DNA from: Acanthochlamys bracteata
Lineage: Eukaryota; Streptophyta; Magnoliopsida; Pandanales; Velloziaceae
Direction of reading: 5' to 3'
Assembly (NCBI GenBank): GCA_019914995.1
Contig: CM034138.1
Coordinates: 6,888,535-6,952,534, forward strand
Length of the DNA stretch: 64,000 nucleotides
The notes below the pieces were generated by a model. That model was not told the DNA's origin. It did not search any database and saw nothing but the letters and a program-made list of their open reading frames with translations. Of this stretch, positions 9,229 through 21,859 are shown one piece after another (position 1 is the stretch's first letter; each line of letters begins with the position of its first letter). The position numbers and the translations under genes are program-made.

Positions 9229-11098
9229 ATGCCTCAGCTGCTATCTCCGACCACTTTCAAACCTTGCCTAGGGTTCCGCACTCATTTTATCCAGAGACGA
9301 TGTGGACCGTCGATGGGGGTGGTGATGCGTGATCGGAGCAAGAACCGGAAGCCGACACAGCGAGGGCGGCATTTGACAACCGAAGCAATCCAAGCTGTAC
9401 AGGCACTCAAACGGGCAGCTTTTAATGGTGAAGGTGAAGTTGTTTCCAGAGTTCAAGTGGTTGTGGAGAGGAAGGTGAAGAGGTTGGTGAAGTGGGACAT
9501 GGTCGCCGTGCTTCGCGAACTCATCGATCAGAAACAACCAACACTAGCTCTCGTGGTAATCTTTTGTTAACCTCTGTTCCTCCCTTTGTTATATTTCTGC
9601 TAAGGTTGTTGCTTTTGTTGTTTTTGATACCAACAGCAGCTGTCAGTACTTGAAGAAATTTGTCTAACTTTGAATTATATTATACTCAAACTTGGTGGAC
9701 ATTTGGAGCCTTTGATAGGATACGAGCTCCTCTATCGAACAATTCATATTGTTTTGTTAGTAGAACAAAATTACCTTGTCAGACAATCACTACAGGATTG
9801 CAGTTGGTTTTATTAGTTAAATTTCTAGAATGGAACGGTATTAATACCTCAAATTAGAGATGTTTTCTGATTTTTTTAAAATCAATACTTGTTATTTTAA
9901 ATTACTTTTAAGCTATATCTAAGACTCCCAGTATCCTCAGTATTCCAGTATTAAGTATTATTAACACATCAGTACTCGGATATGTACCTCTATAAGAGAC
10001 TCGTACCCAAGTATGAGGGACATAGTTGTTGGATTATGGATCCAACTCATTTAAAACACACAAATTTCATACTTTTGATTGTGTTGCATTCTTGGAGGCA
10101 ATTTTTTTTAGAAAAAAATTCTTGTCACAGCTGACTGTCTGTAAGTTATTGGTTTACCTTTCACATAGCTTTGTCAAGGTCCTCTTTACAAGCATATTGG
10201 AGTGATATGGAGACCTCTTGAACTAGCTTATCAAGATAGGTATTTACGTTTAAGACTGCCTTTATTTCATTTCCTTGGTTAATTTTTATGCATTGTGTTT
10301 ACTTTTTTCAAACTTTGAGCAGTTCGTTTATAGACAATTGTGTTCTACGTTTTTCATTATACTGCTTCTGACTAGTGGTTGATTGTCAAATTAAAAGGAG
10401 AAATGTTTTGCCGACAATACATAGAGACAGGCTGCTAGTAATTACAACTGCTTAGTCTTAAGTTTCAGTTGTGGCATATTTAAACTTCTTAACCCCTAAT
10501 CTCGCATAATTGATTTCTAGTTTTTCTATCTGAAAGAGTAGTTCATCTATCCATGTACTTACTTGACTTTGTGTTACTTTTCAATATTTGCTGAATTTCT
10601 AAGTTTGTTAAGGTCAATTTGTTTCACTTTTCGTTTTGACATTGAGCACATAGCTAATCATAGCTATATCTCCTATAGGTATTCGAAGAGGTGCGGAAAG
10701 AGCATTGGTATAAACCTCAGTTGTCACTTTATGCTGACATGATCAAGGTCTTGGCAGAACATGGCTTGAATGATCAAGTCGAACATATTTGCTCATCGCT
10801 TATGATGGAGCAGTTAGGACCAGACACGGAAGGATTCAATTTTGTCTTGAAAATGCTACTAGAGTTTGATTTTATTCAAACTGCTATGAGTTGTTTCCGT
10901 CTGATGAAGCTGTGGGAAAGCGAGCCTGATGAATCCACATATAAATTGTTGATTAGTTCTCTAGACTCTAAAGGAGAAATGGATCTTTGCGCTGATATAA
11001 GACAGGAAGCAGAGAAACAATTTGGTGAAGAGTTGTATTTTCTTGAAGAGAATGAAGAGGTAACAAGGGACCTCGACCTGAAAGCTTCCTATATTTGA
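9229..11098 (+). CDS. THA8-like short pentatricopeptide-repeat protein
   Basis: Two exons, 9229-9555 and 10679-11098, joined in phase 0 (donor GTG/GTAATC, acceptor ATAG/GTATTC), give 248 aa. The N-terminus is basic and Ser/Arg/Pro-rich, suggesting an organelle transit peptide. A conserved block follows (RDRSKNRKPTQRGRHLTTEA), then VERKVKRLVKWDMVAVLREL, then the exon-2 start VFEEVRKEHWYKPQLSLYAD, a few degenerate PPR helices and an acidic C-terminus. Family resemblance is to short PPR proteins related to THYLAKOID ASSEMBLY 8 and its At1g62350-type relatives. THA8 itself binds RNA and supports splicing of particular chloroplast group II introns. The target and compartment of this protein are inference. 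A GTG in frame at 9217 was passed over in favour of the ATG. Confidence 0.75.
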
Positions 11099-11109
11099 TT
11101 TGCGAGTTG

Positions 11110-11975
11110 AGAACTCTACAGTTTGGTTCCCATCATATTGAAGGCGTCTGCAATTGCTCTTAGCCTCTCACTGTGAAATGAATTTTGCATAAAGAAATAG
11201 GTACCAGCTCACTAGCAATGAATGATGATATACAAGGTTATTTCCAGTTCTTCTCCTACTGAAGTCAGTGATCTTTAAGGAAACATTAACCAAGTATATC
11301 ACTGCTAACAATTGCTCTTCAGTAAGACCTTTGCATTGTTTGGGAACGACATTAAAAAGTAAGATGAAGATGAAAGTGAAAAGTGAAGATCAGGATGAGT
11401 GAAGAGTAGTCATTAGTTTTACCTGTGTTTGAATATATTAGAACATTAAAGACTTAACTCTATTTGGAGAGAAGATAAAATGAGCTGAGTAATAAAGATA
11501 AACTTCTGATAAAAATTCAAATATCTGTTTTAGTTATATTAATCTAATTTTAGATTAATATAAAGTTTATTAATATAATTTTAATTAACTTTATTAATAA
11601 ATTTTAGATCAATATATTTATTTTAATATAATTAAATTAATATTAGATATAACTTAATAGAAATAAGTTAATTATTTTATATAAAATACACAGTATGTTT
11701 TTATATTAAAATTAATTGGAAGTAAGTAAATATACAAATTATAAGTTTTTATAATAAAATACGGGTGCTAATTTTTTATAGTTTTTAGAAAATTTTGATT
11801 TTTTTTAAAAATAGAGATGGATAGTAGAGAAAATTTGTAGAATTTAATTATCTCGTCTACACTCCATTGGAGTGTAAATATTTAATCTCGAAACAATGCT
11901 TTTTAAAATTATACGATTCATCTTCGTTAATCCTATTGTAGATTACCAAACAGGATAAATGTAGGTGAATGATTT
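11110..11975. other. gene-free spacer
   Basis: 3' flank of the THA8-like gene passing into AT-rich repeat-like sequence from about 11500. No gene seen. Confidence 0.4.
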
Positions 11976-11979
11976 AGAG

Positions 11980-12225
11980 CCCGTTTTGTAGAGCGTTTTT
12001 TTATAAACAATTTTTTAATTTTTAATTTTATATTTTTTAATATATATTTTATAAATTTTTAGAAAATTTATTTAAAATTTTAGAAAGTGTAAAAAATTTT
12101 ACGTAGTGAGTTTTTAAATTATTGTTTTGAAGATAAAAAAATAAAATTTATTTTTTTTAAAAAAAATATTTTTTATTTTAAAAAAATTTTATTTTATAAG
12201 TATTTTCAAACGCCTCTATTCTCTC
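11980..12225. mobile_element. AT-rich MITE-like repeat
   Basis: The left end GCCCGTTTTGTAGAGCG and the inverse of the right end (GAGGCGTTTGAAAATACTTA) form an imperfect inverted pair. The interior has the family signature AGAAAGTGTAAAAAATTTTA followed by CG and TGAG, which matches the copies at 364 and (inverted) 22058. Confidence 0.55.
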
Positions 12226-12229
12226 CCAA

Positions 12230-14190
12230 GTGATTTTAAAATAACACATTTTTAAAATAAAAAATATTTTTATTTTATTTTATAAATAAATTTTATTTTT
12301 CTAATCTAAAAATTTTATAAAGTAAGTAATAATAAATTTTTTCATTGTAAAGTTTTTTGTATATTTTTAATTTTTAAATAAATTTTATAAACTATTATAT
12401 AATATAAATATATTCAAATTTTCTAAATTAAATCTTTACTGTAAAATATATTCAAAATATAAAATTTAAATTTTATTTTTGAACTTATTTTTAATACAAA
12501 GTAAATATAAAAATTTACATTTTATCTAACTCAATTTTAATAAAAAATGAGTTTAATATTAAAATAAATATGTCCAAAAAGAAACCTAACCTGTTACTCT
12601 GTTGTTCGTCTATCTCTGGCATTCTGCTGGCTTGTTGTGTTTGTGTTTCAGCGTAGATAAAATGGAATACTCAAGAATGCCAAAACATGTATGTATTGCT
12701 GCGGAGTGTTTGGTCAAGTATTTGCATACTTGGCCAATTTTAATTAATCCAGATAAAACATTTGGTAGTGTTTTTAAAATAAAACTTTCCAAACATAAAC
12801 ATATTTTTATTATGTTTTAATAAATAAATTTTATTTTTTATTTTAAAAAAATAATAAATAATAATAATTATACGTAAAAAAATTTTATATTTTTTAAAAT
12901 ATTAAATAAAATTTGTGAAAAGTTACAAAAATTTATTAAAGAAAGTGAAATAAAATAGAACTTTTTAAATATAGTGAAATGAAATTGTTTTGTTTATATC
13001 TTCTGCATTAGGGTGGTGTTTAATAATAATTGTTAATTTTTTTATTCAAATTTTTATTTTATATTTTATAAAAAAATTTATAACATTTATATAATTTATT
13101 TAAAAATTTATACAATATAAAAAATTTATATCGTAAAATTTTATTATTTTATTATTTTTTGAATTAAAAAATTTAGAACTTATTTTTAAAATTTTAAAAC
13201 GTCCGTGTATTTATTATTTTATTTTGGTTTGTTTATCTTTTACTGGAATCAACTTTCTCCAATTAGAAAGTAAATTTCAGTAAAGTTTTGTATTTATCTA
13301 TACTTAAAAATTACTTTTGATATTTACTTTTCACAAATTAATATACTTAATTCTAATAATTATTTTTATTAATTCATTCAGTAGTAACTTATTTTGTGGA
13401 ACTTATTAAAAGAAGTTCGAAATTTTTTATTTTTAATAATATACTTAAATTCGACGGTAAGGTGTTTCATAGTACCTTTTGCATTATTTTTTATTTTTAA
13501 AATTATTATATTTTAAATAAATTTTTTAATTATTTTTTAAAAAATTAAAATTTTGAAAATATAAATATATTCTATATGCTAAAATTTATATATTTATATA
13601 AAATTTATTATTTTTTATAAACAAATCAAGCTTATTACCTAAAAAATTATAAATTTCTTACAAAGTTATAGTTAATAGCTTTTATAATTTTTAAACAAAC
13701 ATACATAAAACTTTTATAAGCTCAGCTTGATAGAAAAATAGCACTAATTTCTAACTTCAAAAAACACTACCACACAAGCCTATGAGCTGTTTGCGTTGCG
13801 TTTTTAAAAGATATTTTTTAAATTTTTTAGTTTATATTTTTGAATAATTTTGATCGTTATATTTATTTTTATTATTATTTTAAATAAAATATATAACTTA
13901 TTTTTTAAAATAAGATAAAAATATTTTCTTTTTTAAAAAAATATTTCTTAAAACCCCTGTAACGGAAACAATGCATCTAAAAACCCATTATTTGACACAT
14001 AGGTATACAAGTGGTTTTCTTTTGGACGTGTATGCTTTTATGGAACTCAATTTTTTACACTAACGCTCTGATTAGTTTGAGAATGATCGAAAATAAGTAA
14101 ATTTATTACTCCTTGTTGCTTTTATTTGGCAATAAATTCATAAAATTAATGGTGAGTAAAATGTTTTTTCGTTAATCTTCAATGGAGAGT
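12230..14190. other. AT-rich repeat-dense spacer
   Basis: Mostly low-complexity AT-rich DNA. Further MITE-like blocks lie at roughly 13015-13205 and 13786-13965 (the latter begins GAGCTGTTTGCGTTGCGTTTT). Small ORFs around 12602-12820 on both strands overlap each other and have no family resemblance, so I do not call a gene. Confidence 0.4.
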
Positions 14191-14192
14191 AA

Positions 14193-14223
14193 TTGGTTAT
14201 ACCCCACATTAGGGTGTAACCAA
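14193..14223. repeat. near-perfect 12-bp inverted repeat (hairpin)
   Basis: TTGGTTATACCC at 14193-14204 and GGGTGTAACCAA at 14212-14223 are inverse complements with one mismatch and a 7-nt loop. It may be a remnant of abutting transposon ends, or a folding signal upstream of the Harbinger element. Role unknown. Confidence 0.6.
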
Positions 14224-14329
14224 GTGAAGAGAATTTTGTATAATTATATATGCATGAAAGTTACTATATTACTCATATTGTTTAATGATATTTACATATT
14301 AATTTAGGTTTTCACTCGCAGCTGGCCAG

Positions 14330-14423
14330 CTGCAACAACTCATTCAATTCTGTTTCGATCTCGTCTCGCTGCTCGTCTCTCTCACTTGTCATGCTCTCCC
14401 CTGATCTCGCCGCCGCCGTCGAG
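14330..14423 (+). other. possible leader exon with good splice donor
   Basis: A CT- and GC-rich island in AT-rich DNA. It contains an ATG at 14391 followed by MLSPDLAAAVE and the donor GAG/GTAAGTT at 14424. It lies about 1.45 kb upstream of the Harbinger transposase frame. It could be that transposon's leader exon, or the orphan first exon of a host gene. I found no continuing coding exon in phase. Confidence 0.3.
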
Positions 14424-14429
14424 GTAAGT

Positions 14430-15870
14430 TCTAGAATTTCGTTTTGGTTTCAATTTCGCCGCGGCTGAAAGCTTTTTCTTCGATTTCGTTTTGATTTTGT
14501 TGAAGTCAATTTCTGTAAATTTTTCGACTTCATTAGTTCTTAAATTTTTTGTGATACTGATTACAATTAGAGGTATTTGTTATCCAAATATTCGATTTCG
14601 TACTGATTCAATTTGTTTATTGAAAATTTTTTTGGTACTGATTCAGTTTTTTTGGTTCGACTGATTATATTTTTTGGTAAAGGAATATATATGATGTTGT
14701 TTTCTTCTCTTGTAGGTGTTGTTTGTGGCTGTAGCTCTGTGACTTTTTCTGTATCATAGATAAAGTACTACCAAGTGAAATTTCATAGACTGGTTTGTGC
14801 TGATGAATACGAAATTGCTTTCCTATGTTGTTTGTTGTATTTTTTTTGCATCATCCATTTGCAATCATATTGTGATTTTTCATTGCTTTTCTTATTGCAC
14901 GAATCTGTAACTTTTCTGTCCATTTTATTCTTTGCGCTTGGATTTTGGAGATTGAATTTTCTATCCATTGATTTTGTGAAGCAATAATTATTTGAAGTAT
15001 GATACCTTCATATCTTAAAACATATCTTGGAGCTATTCAACCAACAATTTTCATAAATTTTTTTCTCTCAATTATATATCATAGGACAGAGGGGAACATG
15101 CTCTCTGTTAATGCAAAAAGAGCTTGATGATGTAGAAATTTTAATAAGATATCTGACAAACAGTTAGCTAGCAAGTGAATTATTACATACAATATTTTAA
15201 TTATTATTCTAAATTGATTTTCATTAACTTTTAGTTTTATAACTTACTTTTGAATCTTAATGGGACCTTCCAGTAAAGGGTTGCCATTTACTTGGAGACA
15301 TTAAAACTACTTCTTACAAGATACCACATGTTTTTTCATTATGTTTACTCTTTTTGGATGGTATTCAATTGGGATTTTTTTTGAAATAGTTTCTGAATTG
15401 AGCTTGTGTTTTTTTTTCACTACACTAGCTATTGTGTTGTCTATATTCCTTCAAGTTAATGTGGAATCAATTGATTTGGTTTTATTATTGTCATTTTACA
15501 GCTTGTGATTTAAGTGGTGTCTTTATGGTTATTATTGCTAGTGGCTGTTTGTAATGTTGTATATTGATTTGTTATTTCAACTCCTTGCTTTTTTTTTTTT
15601 ATTATAGCAAAAGCTAGATATATGTATATTTACATACTTGTTTACTATTGCAGCAATACATAATTACTGTGAGGAATCTTTGCAAGACAATGTTTATTTT
15701 TATTTTTTGTTAGTTTATAATCGTAGGTCTACAAACTTGAGTTGCATACTTTTATAATGCATTCTTATTCCTTATCCAATGAAATAGGACTTTTGGTGGC
15801 TTGTATTAAATCGCATTCTCTTTTTCTTTTCTTTTTTTTTTTTTTTGGTGTGCAGATTTTCCATTATATT
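14430..15870. other. probable intron or leader sequence of the Harbinger element
   Basis: T-rich DNA between the possible leader exon and the transposase frame. ORFs at 14775-14987 on opposite strands overlap each other and resemble nothing known to me. Confidence 0.35.
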
Positions 15871-15874
15871 CAAT

Positions 15875-17197
15875 ATGGATGATAAGCTGATTAAGCATTT
15901 ACATTTGTGTTGTTTGGCTATGGCATTTTCCGTTTGTGCTATTGTTTATTATATAGTATTACAAAACCTACGTAAAAGAAAAATAAGTTTAATTAGTCCC
16001 GACGTTATGGAAGAAAGAGAAAAAGTTCGACGTGGAGTACTTAGTTCAATTGCTAATGAGGTTAGATGTCGTAGCATTTGCCGGATGGGTCCATCGGCAT
16101 TTATAAAATGGTGTGACTTATTAGTGGTATATGGCGGTCTTAAACCTACACGACGGGCTAGCGTAGAAGAACAGATCATTAGTTTTATATGTATTATCGG
16201 ACAAAAGCTAAGAAATCGTTTAGCACAGGGTATTTTCCAACGATTCGAGAAACTATCAGTCGTCATTTTCATGATGTGTTAGAGGCTGTCATAGAATTAG
16301 AAGATAAATTCTTACAACAACCGAATGGATGACAAGTTCCTACAGAAATATACAATAGCTCTAGATATTATCCATTCCTCAAGGTAAACAAATCTCCTAA
16401 TTTTTAATTATAATAGATGTTTATTTTACATAACTTATTAATTAGTAATTTATAATGTCAGGATTGTATTGGAGCAATTGATGGAACATATATTCGAGTT
16501 AGAGTTTCTCCTATTGTTGGTCCTAAATATCGTGGTAGGAAGGAATATTCCACACAAAATGTGCTGGCTGCTTGTACTTTTGATCTCAAGTTCACCTATG
16601 TGTTAGCTGGTTGGGAAGGATCAGCGTCGGACTTTAGAATTATAAAGAATGCATTAATAAGACGATATCCTTTAAAAATACCACAAGGTAATAATGAGCT
16701 ACAATGAATTTTTAAATTAAGCATGAACCTTGCAGTAACATATTTTATTTTTGTTAGAAAAATTCTACCTTGTGGATGCCGATTTTATGATAAGGAGTGA
16801 ACTAATAACACCTTATAGAAGGGTCCGTTACCATTTAAAAGAGTACTCAAATTGTCAAGAACTATTCAACCATCGACATGCATCATTACGTTACTCAATT
16901 TAAAGAGCATTTGGTGTACTTAAGAAAAGATTTCCTATCATATCAAGTTCGGATGAACCTTACTTTCATGTTGATACACAAACAAAAATTATAATAGCAT
17001 GTTGTATTATGCATAACTTTTTAATGAGTGAAGATCTAGATGAGGACCTTCTTAGAGAATTAGATGATGAACTTGCAAACCAACCTATTGACGTAGATGG
17101 TGATGATAACGATTATGCTAATGATAATGATACACAAAGAGGAGAGTCAATTAGGGATGCAATTGCACAAGCTATGTGGAGGGATTACAATGTATAA
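15875..17197 (+). pseudogene. PIF/Harbinger DDE transposase, inactivated
   Basis: Transposase of the DDE_Tnp_4 type in three exon-like blocks. Block 1 (15875 to about 16383) carries an N-terminal helical region. A frameshift near 16240 moves the frame to ETISRHFHDVLEAVIELED, followed by an in-frame stop. After a splice, block 2 starts DCIGAIDGTYIRV (first catalytic Asp) and includes GWEGSASDFRI (second Asp). After another splice, block 3 has FYLVDADF, then RAFGVLKKRFPI, CCIMHNF and an acidic tail. The codon before RAFGVLK, normally the catalytic Glu, is TAA at 16901-16903. The copy therefore cannot make a complete enzyme. It pairs with the Myb/SANT-like frame just downstream, as is usual for the superfamily. 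Confidence 0.85.
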
Positions 17198-17428
17198 TTT
17201 TGTACTAGTTTTTTTTTTAAATTGACAATGTTATGTAATTAAATTATTGTTGATTTAATTGACAATTTGCTTTATTTAGTCTATGCATATTTTTTCTATA
17301 TACAAATTTAATTTACTTTGCCTAATTTCTTTACTTGCATACTTTACTTTCTAAAATAATTACTTTGCTTGTCTAGTTTATTTACTTAGCTTATGAATAT
17401 ATATTTTTTAGAATTGTAACACTTCAAT

Positions 17429-18549
17429 ATGGCGCCTAAGAGAAGGTTACGCAATGCAAGTGCAAGTACAAGGATTGAGCAACTTTAATGGAGTTATTCA
17501 ATGGATAATGCTGTTATTAATGCTTTATTACATCAATACACTTTAGGAAACTGAGTTAATGGAACTTTCACAACACATGCTTATGAGAATGTAGTTAAAG
17601 AGATGAAAGAAGTATTTCCTAATAAACCACTGGATAAACTTAGGATTATCAATCGTGTTAAATATATTAAGAAAAAATTTTCTCCTGTTTGGGACTTATT
17701 TAAGGGAGGTTTAAGTGGTTTTGCTTGGAATCGTGAAACATGTAAATTTGATGCCGAGGATGAAGTTTGGGAGCAATTTATCAAGGTATATATGTTCTTT
17801 GCTAATTTTATTTTTAAAGCTTTACTTAGATATTAAGATTTCTCATAAATATCACATAACTATATTTATTTTATGTTATGTTAATTCAGCAAAATCCAGA
17901 GGTTGCTGAATGGAGGCATAAAGTATTTGCTCTTCCATACGACAAGTTATGTGTACTCTATGGAAGTGATAGAGCCACAGGTGGTAGAGCTTCGGCTAGA
18001 ATTGACATGAAGGAGATTCGGAAGAAGTATACAAATCATAACAGAGTTGAAGAAATAGATGAACTGATATCAGAAAATCATGTTGGATTGGAAGATTTTC
18101 ATATGGATGATGAATTTGATCAATTTTATGATAGAACTTCAAGTCCAGCAACTCCAAGAACTCCAGCAACTCCAAGTCCCCCTATTGATGGATAATCGCA
18201 AAATTTGGAGCGTCCTTCCAAAAGAGCAAAAGGGAAGGCAAAAGAGAGCGATGGTCTTGAACTTATTAAGCAAACCATGGACAATATGTCTACAGCTATG
18301 ATGAATTCTGCATACGAAATAGCCAATAGAGGTAAGGATGACAATCATGACATTCCAAAATCTAACATTATTAGTTTTTTAGATGAACTCGGATTAGATG
18401 ATGATCTTCATGAAGATGCAACCATTTATCTTACCGACAAAACTAAAAAGTTGAAAGTGTTACTTGTATATTCACAAGAACGACGCAAAAATCTTTTAAT
18501 AAAGATGATGAGAGGTTCTACTCAAGGTATGCATTTACACTTGTTCTAA
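17429..18549 (+). pseudogene. Harbinger ORF1 (Myb/SANT-like DNA-binding partner), inactivated
   Basis: Starts at ATG 17429 (MAPKRRLRNASAS). The body includes YENVVKEMKEVFPNKPL, RVKYIKKKFSPVWDL, GFAWNRETCKFDAEDEVW and, after an intron with donor AAG/GTATAT and acceptor TTCAG, QNPEVAEWRHKVF. This is the Myb/SANT-like domain that helps Harbinger transposases reach the nucleus and bind element ends. At least three stops interrupt the frame: two between the start and the domain, and one at about 18193 after TPATPSPPIDG. The C-terminal part (PSKRAKGKAKESDG to the end near 18549) is still readable. Both genes of the element are decayed. Clear terminal repeats were not located. Confidence 0.75.
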
Positions 18550-18679
18550 AATTTAAGTTACTTTATTTTCTTCTTTCTGTTTTTTTTTCTATGCATGGAT
18601 TGGAACTTGACTGACCATTGGATGTAATTGCATGTCTTTCTGTTATTTTTTTTCTGTATTATGGTTTCTGTTTTATTTT

Positions 18680-18984
18680 CCTCTGTTATGCTCTCTATCT
18701 AATGCTTGATTGATATGCTTCAATTTTTTTTTCCTCTCTATTATGCTCTATGTCTAATGCTTGATTGATATGCATCTATAATTTTTTTTTTCTCTCTGTT
18801 ATGCTCTCTGTTTAATACTTGATTGATATGTTTTAATTTTTTTTTTCCTCCCTATTATGCTCTATGTCTAATGTTGATTGATATGCTTCATATTTTTTTT
18901 CCCTCTCTGTTATGCTTTCTGTCTAATGCTTGATTGATATGTTTCAAAATTTTTTTCCTCCTTGTTATGCTCTTTGTCTAATGG
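18680..18984. repeat. 55-bp tandem repeat, about 5.5 copies
   Basis: A unit of about 53-58 bp built from a T-tract, then CTCTCTGTTATGCTCT, then GTCTAATGCTTGATTGATAT. Units start near 18680, 18733, 18791, 18847, 18902 and 18957, the last one partial. It lies directly behind the Harbinger ORF1 remnant, so it may belong to the element's 3' region. Confidence 0.85.
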
Positions 18985-18989
18985 AGAGT

Positions 18990-20930
18990 TAATTAGATAG
19001 ATAGAACATTTTCCTCTGATTGACAATCAAGCTTCTAGATGCTGGCAGATGTTCACTCTTTGATATTGCCTTTTATCTAGATAGTAAGTTGTTATGCAAT
19101 TGCTTGATTGTTATTGTTTTGATATCTTGGTTGGGTCTAATTTTGCATTGAGGGAGTTCTTCTCATGTGGCAGTAAACCATGCAATTAGCAGACAAGCCA
19201 TGTGAGTAATGCCAACTATTAAGACTATACAAGGTCTAAAAGGTTATAGCAGCCACGTCTAGCCATATGTTCCACTTCTCTTAAATACTTGTTATGTGGA
19301 CTTTCTGCAAGGACAATAGTAATTTTTTCAATCGCAAGTTCTTTTCTATGAGCTATTGGTTGAATCTTGTCCACAATGTTCTTCTTGTGATGGTAGTGGT
19401 GATGGTTGAGGTCATATATGTTTCTGTTAGCGTGTTCTCTGGTTTATGGATCTTTTCGTACATTACAATCTCATGTGAACCTCTAATCTCAGTTGTCACT
19501 GTTCTGCTGCTACATCATAATCAGATTTTCATGCTCAAATGTGAAATGCTCCTCCGTTAATGTATATATATATAGGAAAAAGTAACTCCTATGCTTTTAG
19601 TTTCATGACACTTTGAAACAAGTGAACTCTACCTATGCTTTTGGTCATATCTGTTCTGCCTAAATTGTTTTTTTCTAGATTGTTCTTTTAATGCTAATGC
19701 TTTCTGTTTTTGGTCTTCTTGCTTTATGCTTTCTGTTCTGCATAATATCTAATGGCTAATACCTTTATTTGGTGATGAATGTCTCTATGATACCAAACAC
19801 ATCTAGGAAGCGACATCTCATGATAGCTGGTTATTTGCATGGTGAATATTTACAAGACTGGATGCAGTTTCATTTCTGTTTGGGGTCCCTTTGGTTTCTT
19901 TGAGAAAATTTTCATAGTAGAATGATTTAGTTTTGTTAGTTGTTTGGTTTATCTTCCCCATGGATGAGTACTAAGTCATACTATCAATTGCCAATTCAGC
20001 TCCACTAGCAATATGATGCATCCTGACATAGACCAAAACTTTGTTTTAGTCTTCTAGACATACAAAAAGTTTTGATTTCCTCTAACTTGGGGCTGTTATA
20101 ATGTCGTAGTAAACAGAAATTAGTTCAACCAGAAAATTGCTTGCTTTATGCTTTCTGTTGTGCATAATATCTAATGCCTAATATTGGTTTTTTCTATTCT
20201 GCCTAATGCTATCTTCTTTCTTTTGTAGATTAGGCAGCCAACATTAGTCTATTTTTTTTTTTTTTCTGCAGACTGGGCAATTTGCTCTAAGCATTTTGTT
20301 TTTTGGAGATTGGGCAAATGTTAGCGCTTATGTTAGCCTACTAATGTAGTAAACTATAGTCTAATTATGATGTATATATTAATGTATCTAAAATTTGTAG
20401 TTGCTGGGATTTGTTTCAGTTGGTTGTGTAGTTGTAATGTTATGGATTGTTCTAACTGGCAATTATTAAGGAATTTAAGAGAATGTAATTGTTATGTTAT
20501 TGCAATGGATATTTGATTTAAATAGCTATGTTATGTGAATGAATTGGATTGTTTGGTTGAATATTGCTATAGTGTAGTTGAATATTTGCATTTACGTGCC
20601 CTTATATCTATAGATATTTGCTATAGTGTAGTTGAATATTGGATTGTTTGGTTTTCATATATTTTTTTACAAAAGTTCATATGTTTGATTGATACTGCAT
20701 ATCTCTGAGATATGCTTGCTCTGAGGTACGTATGAAGCAAATAATCTTGATCATTGAGGAACGTTGTGTGCAATGGCTATTAGCAAATAAGAAAGCAACT
20801 ACACAGCTTTCTAAGATAGCTATGATTTTCACAATTCAAAAGCAAAACAGCTTGCTATGTTTAACCACCATATCACAAACACATTCTCATTAGAATTAGT
20901 ACAAAAGAAAGCCTCTCTGCATTGGTTCTT
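18990..20930. other. gene-free spacer or transposon 3' region
   Basis: No gene is supported; the ORF at 19294-19560 has no recognisable features. A short direct duplication lies at about 20545-20660, where GGATTGTTTGGTT and GCTATAGTGTAGTTGAATAT each occur twice. The right end of the Harbinger element should lie here but could not be defined. Confidence 0.35.
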
Positions 20931-20936
20931 TCTGGC

Positions 20937-21859
20937 TCAAGTACTTGCAGCAGCAGCAGCGATACGAACAGAAATAACTCTCCCACCGGCGCTGTCACGA
21001 TTATTGTTAACCTGCTTTTGATCAAGCTCCCTTCTCCTATTGCTTGATGTTGGAGCAGTTGCTAGTAAATTGGTAGAACTTGAATTGGCTCGCATTCTTC
21101 TACCTCTTGATTCCTGCAAACTCTGCTGCTGCTGTTGCTTTGCCTTCAGCTGTTGCATTTGATCGATAAGTTCAACACCGATCAGTTGAATCAAATGGAA
21201 TTCGGTTCGCATGGCAAAGAAGTCCACGGCTGCCCAACGAAGCTGTTGCTCCCTGCCAACTCCTGTGGCTCTGTCTAATCGACGAATCCCCTCACTGTCA
21301 CATACTTTGTGCAAGCTCGCCTCCAAGGTATCATCTTTCACAACAATCTCAGACTCGACAATCTTCGTCTCCGGTAGGGCAGCGCTGCCAACATAACTGC
21401 TGCTCTTGTTAGTTCCAACAGAGATTTTTCCGCTAGTGCCGGTGAAATTCTGTTCAAGTTTTCGAACTTGTAGGTTGATTTGCTTACTTGATTTCTGTAA
21501 CTATCCAAGAATCAATATTATGTAAGCCAACAATTAAAACTTTTTGAAGCTTATAAGATATTGCTAATGGAGTTTCATACCTCAGATTGAGTGATTGGCT
21601 TCTTCGAAGGGTAGTGCTGCTGCTGCTCAACTTTGAGATAGTTTTCATCGAGTTCTGCCAAGGGAATTCTTCTATAAGGCGACTGGTTCGCCTTCCGTGA
21701 TGAGCTCCGGCTGAGTGACTGAGGTGCACTATTCTCATTGGCAGCTCTAGTGTTTGCCGGTGACTGAGACCTCACAGAAGGTAAAGAAGACCTCCTCATC
21801 ACTGTGCTTGCTTCTGGTAGAGCCGTATTTCGCTTCTCCCTTGCCAGAACAGAAACCAT
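20937..21859 (-). CDS. unknown basic Ser/Arg-rich plant protein, two exons
   Basis: Exon 1 is 21859-21581 and exon 2 is 21494-20937, joined in phase 0 with clean GT/AG borders, giving 278 aa from ATG 21859. Exon 1 is low-complexity and basic (SRSSSRKANQSPYRRIPLAE, then LDENYLKVEQQQ). Exon 2 has the best conserved-looking block: GIRRLDRATGVGREQQLRWA, then AVDFFAMRTEFHLIQLIGVE, then a Gln-rich helix and an Arg/Ser/Asn-rich tail ending in an alanine run. I do not recognise the family. The layout suggests a nuclear or cytoskeletal protein, but that is a guess. The frame stays open upstream of the ATG (RPSPRQRTPSRERCDGEHHK and more) until it meets a MITE at about 22058, so the original start may have been lost. 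Confidence 0.65.

Noticed and set aside
12602..12820. overlapping plus and minus ORFs
   Set aside because: Opposite-strand frames of similar length in AT-rich DNA and no family resemblance.
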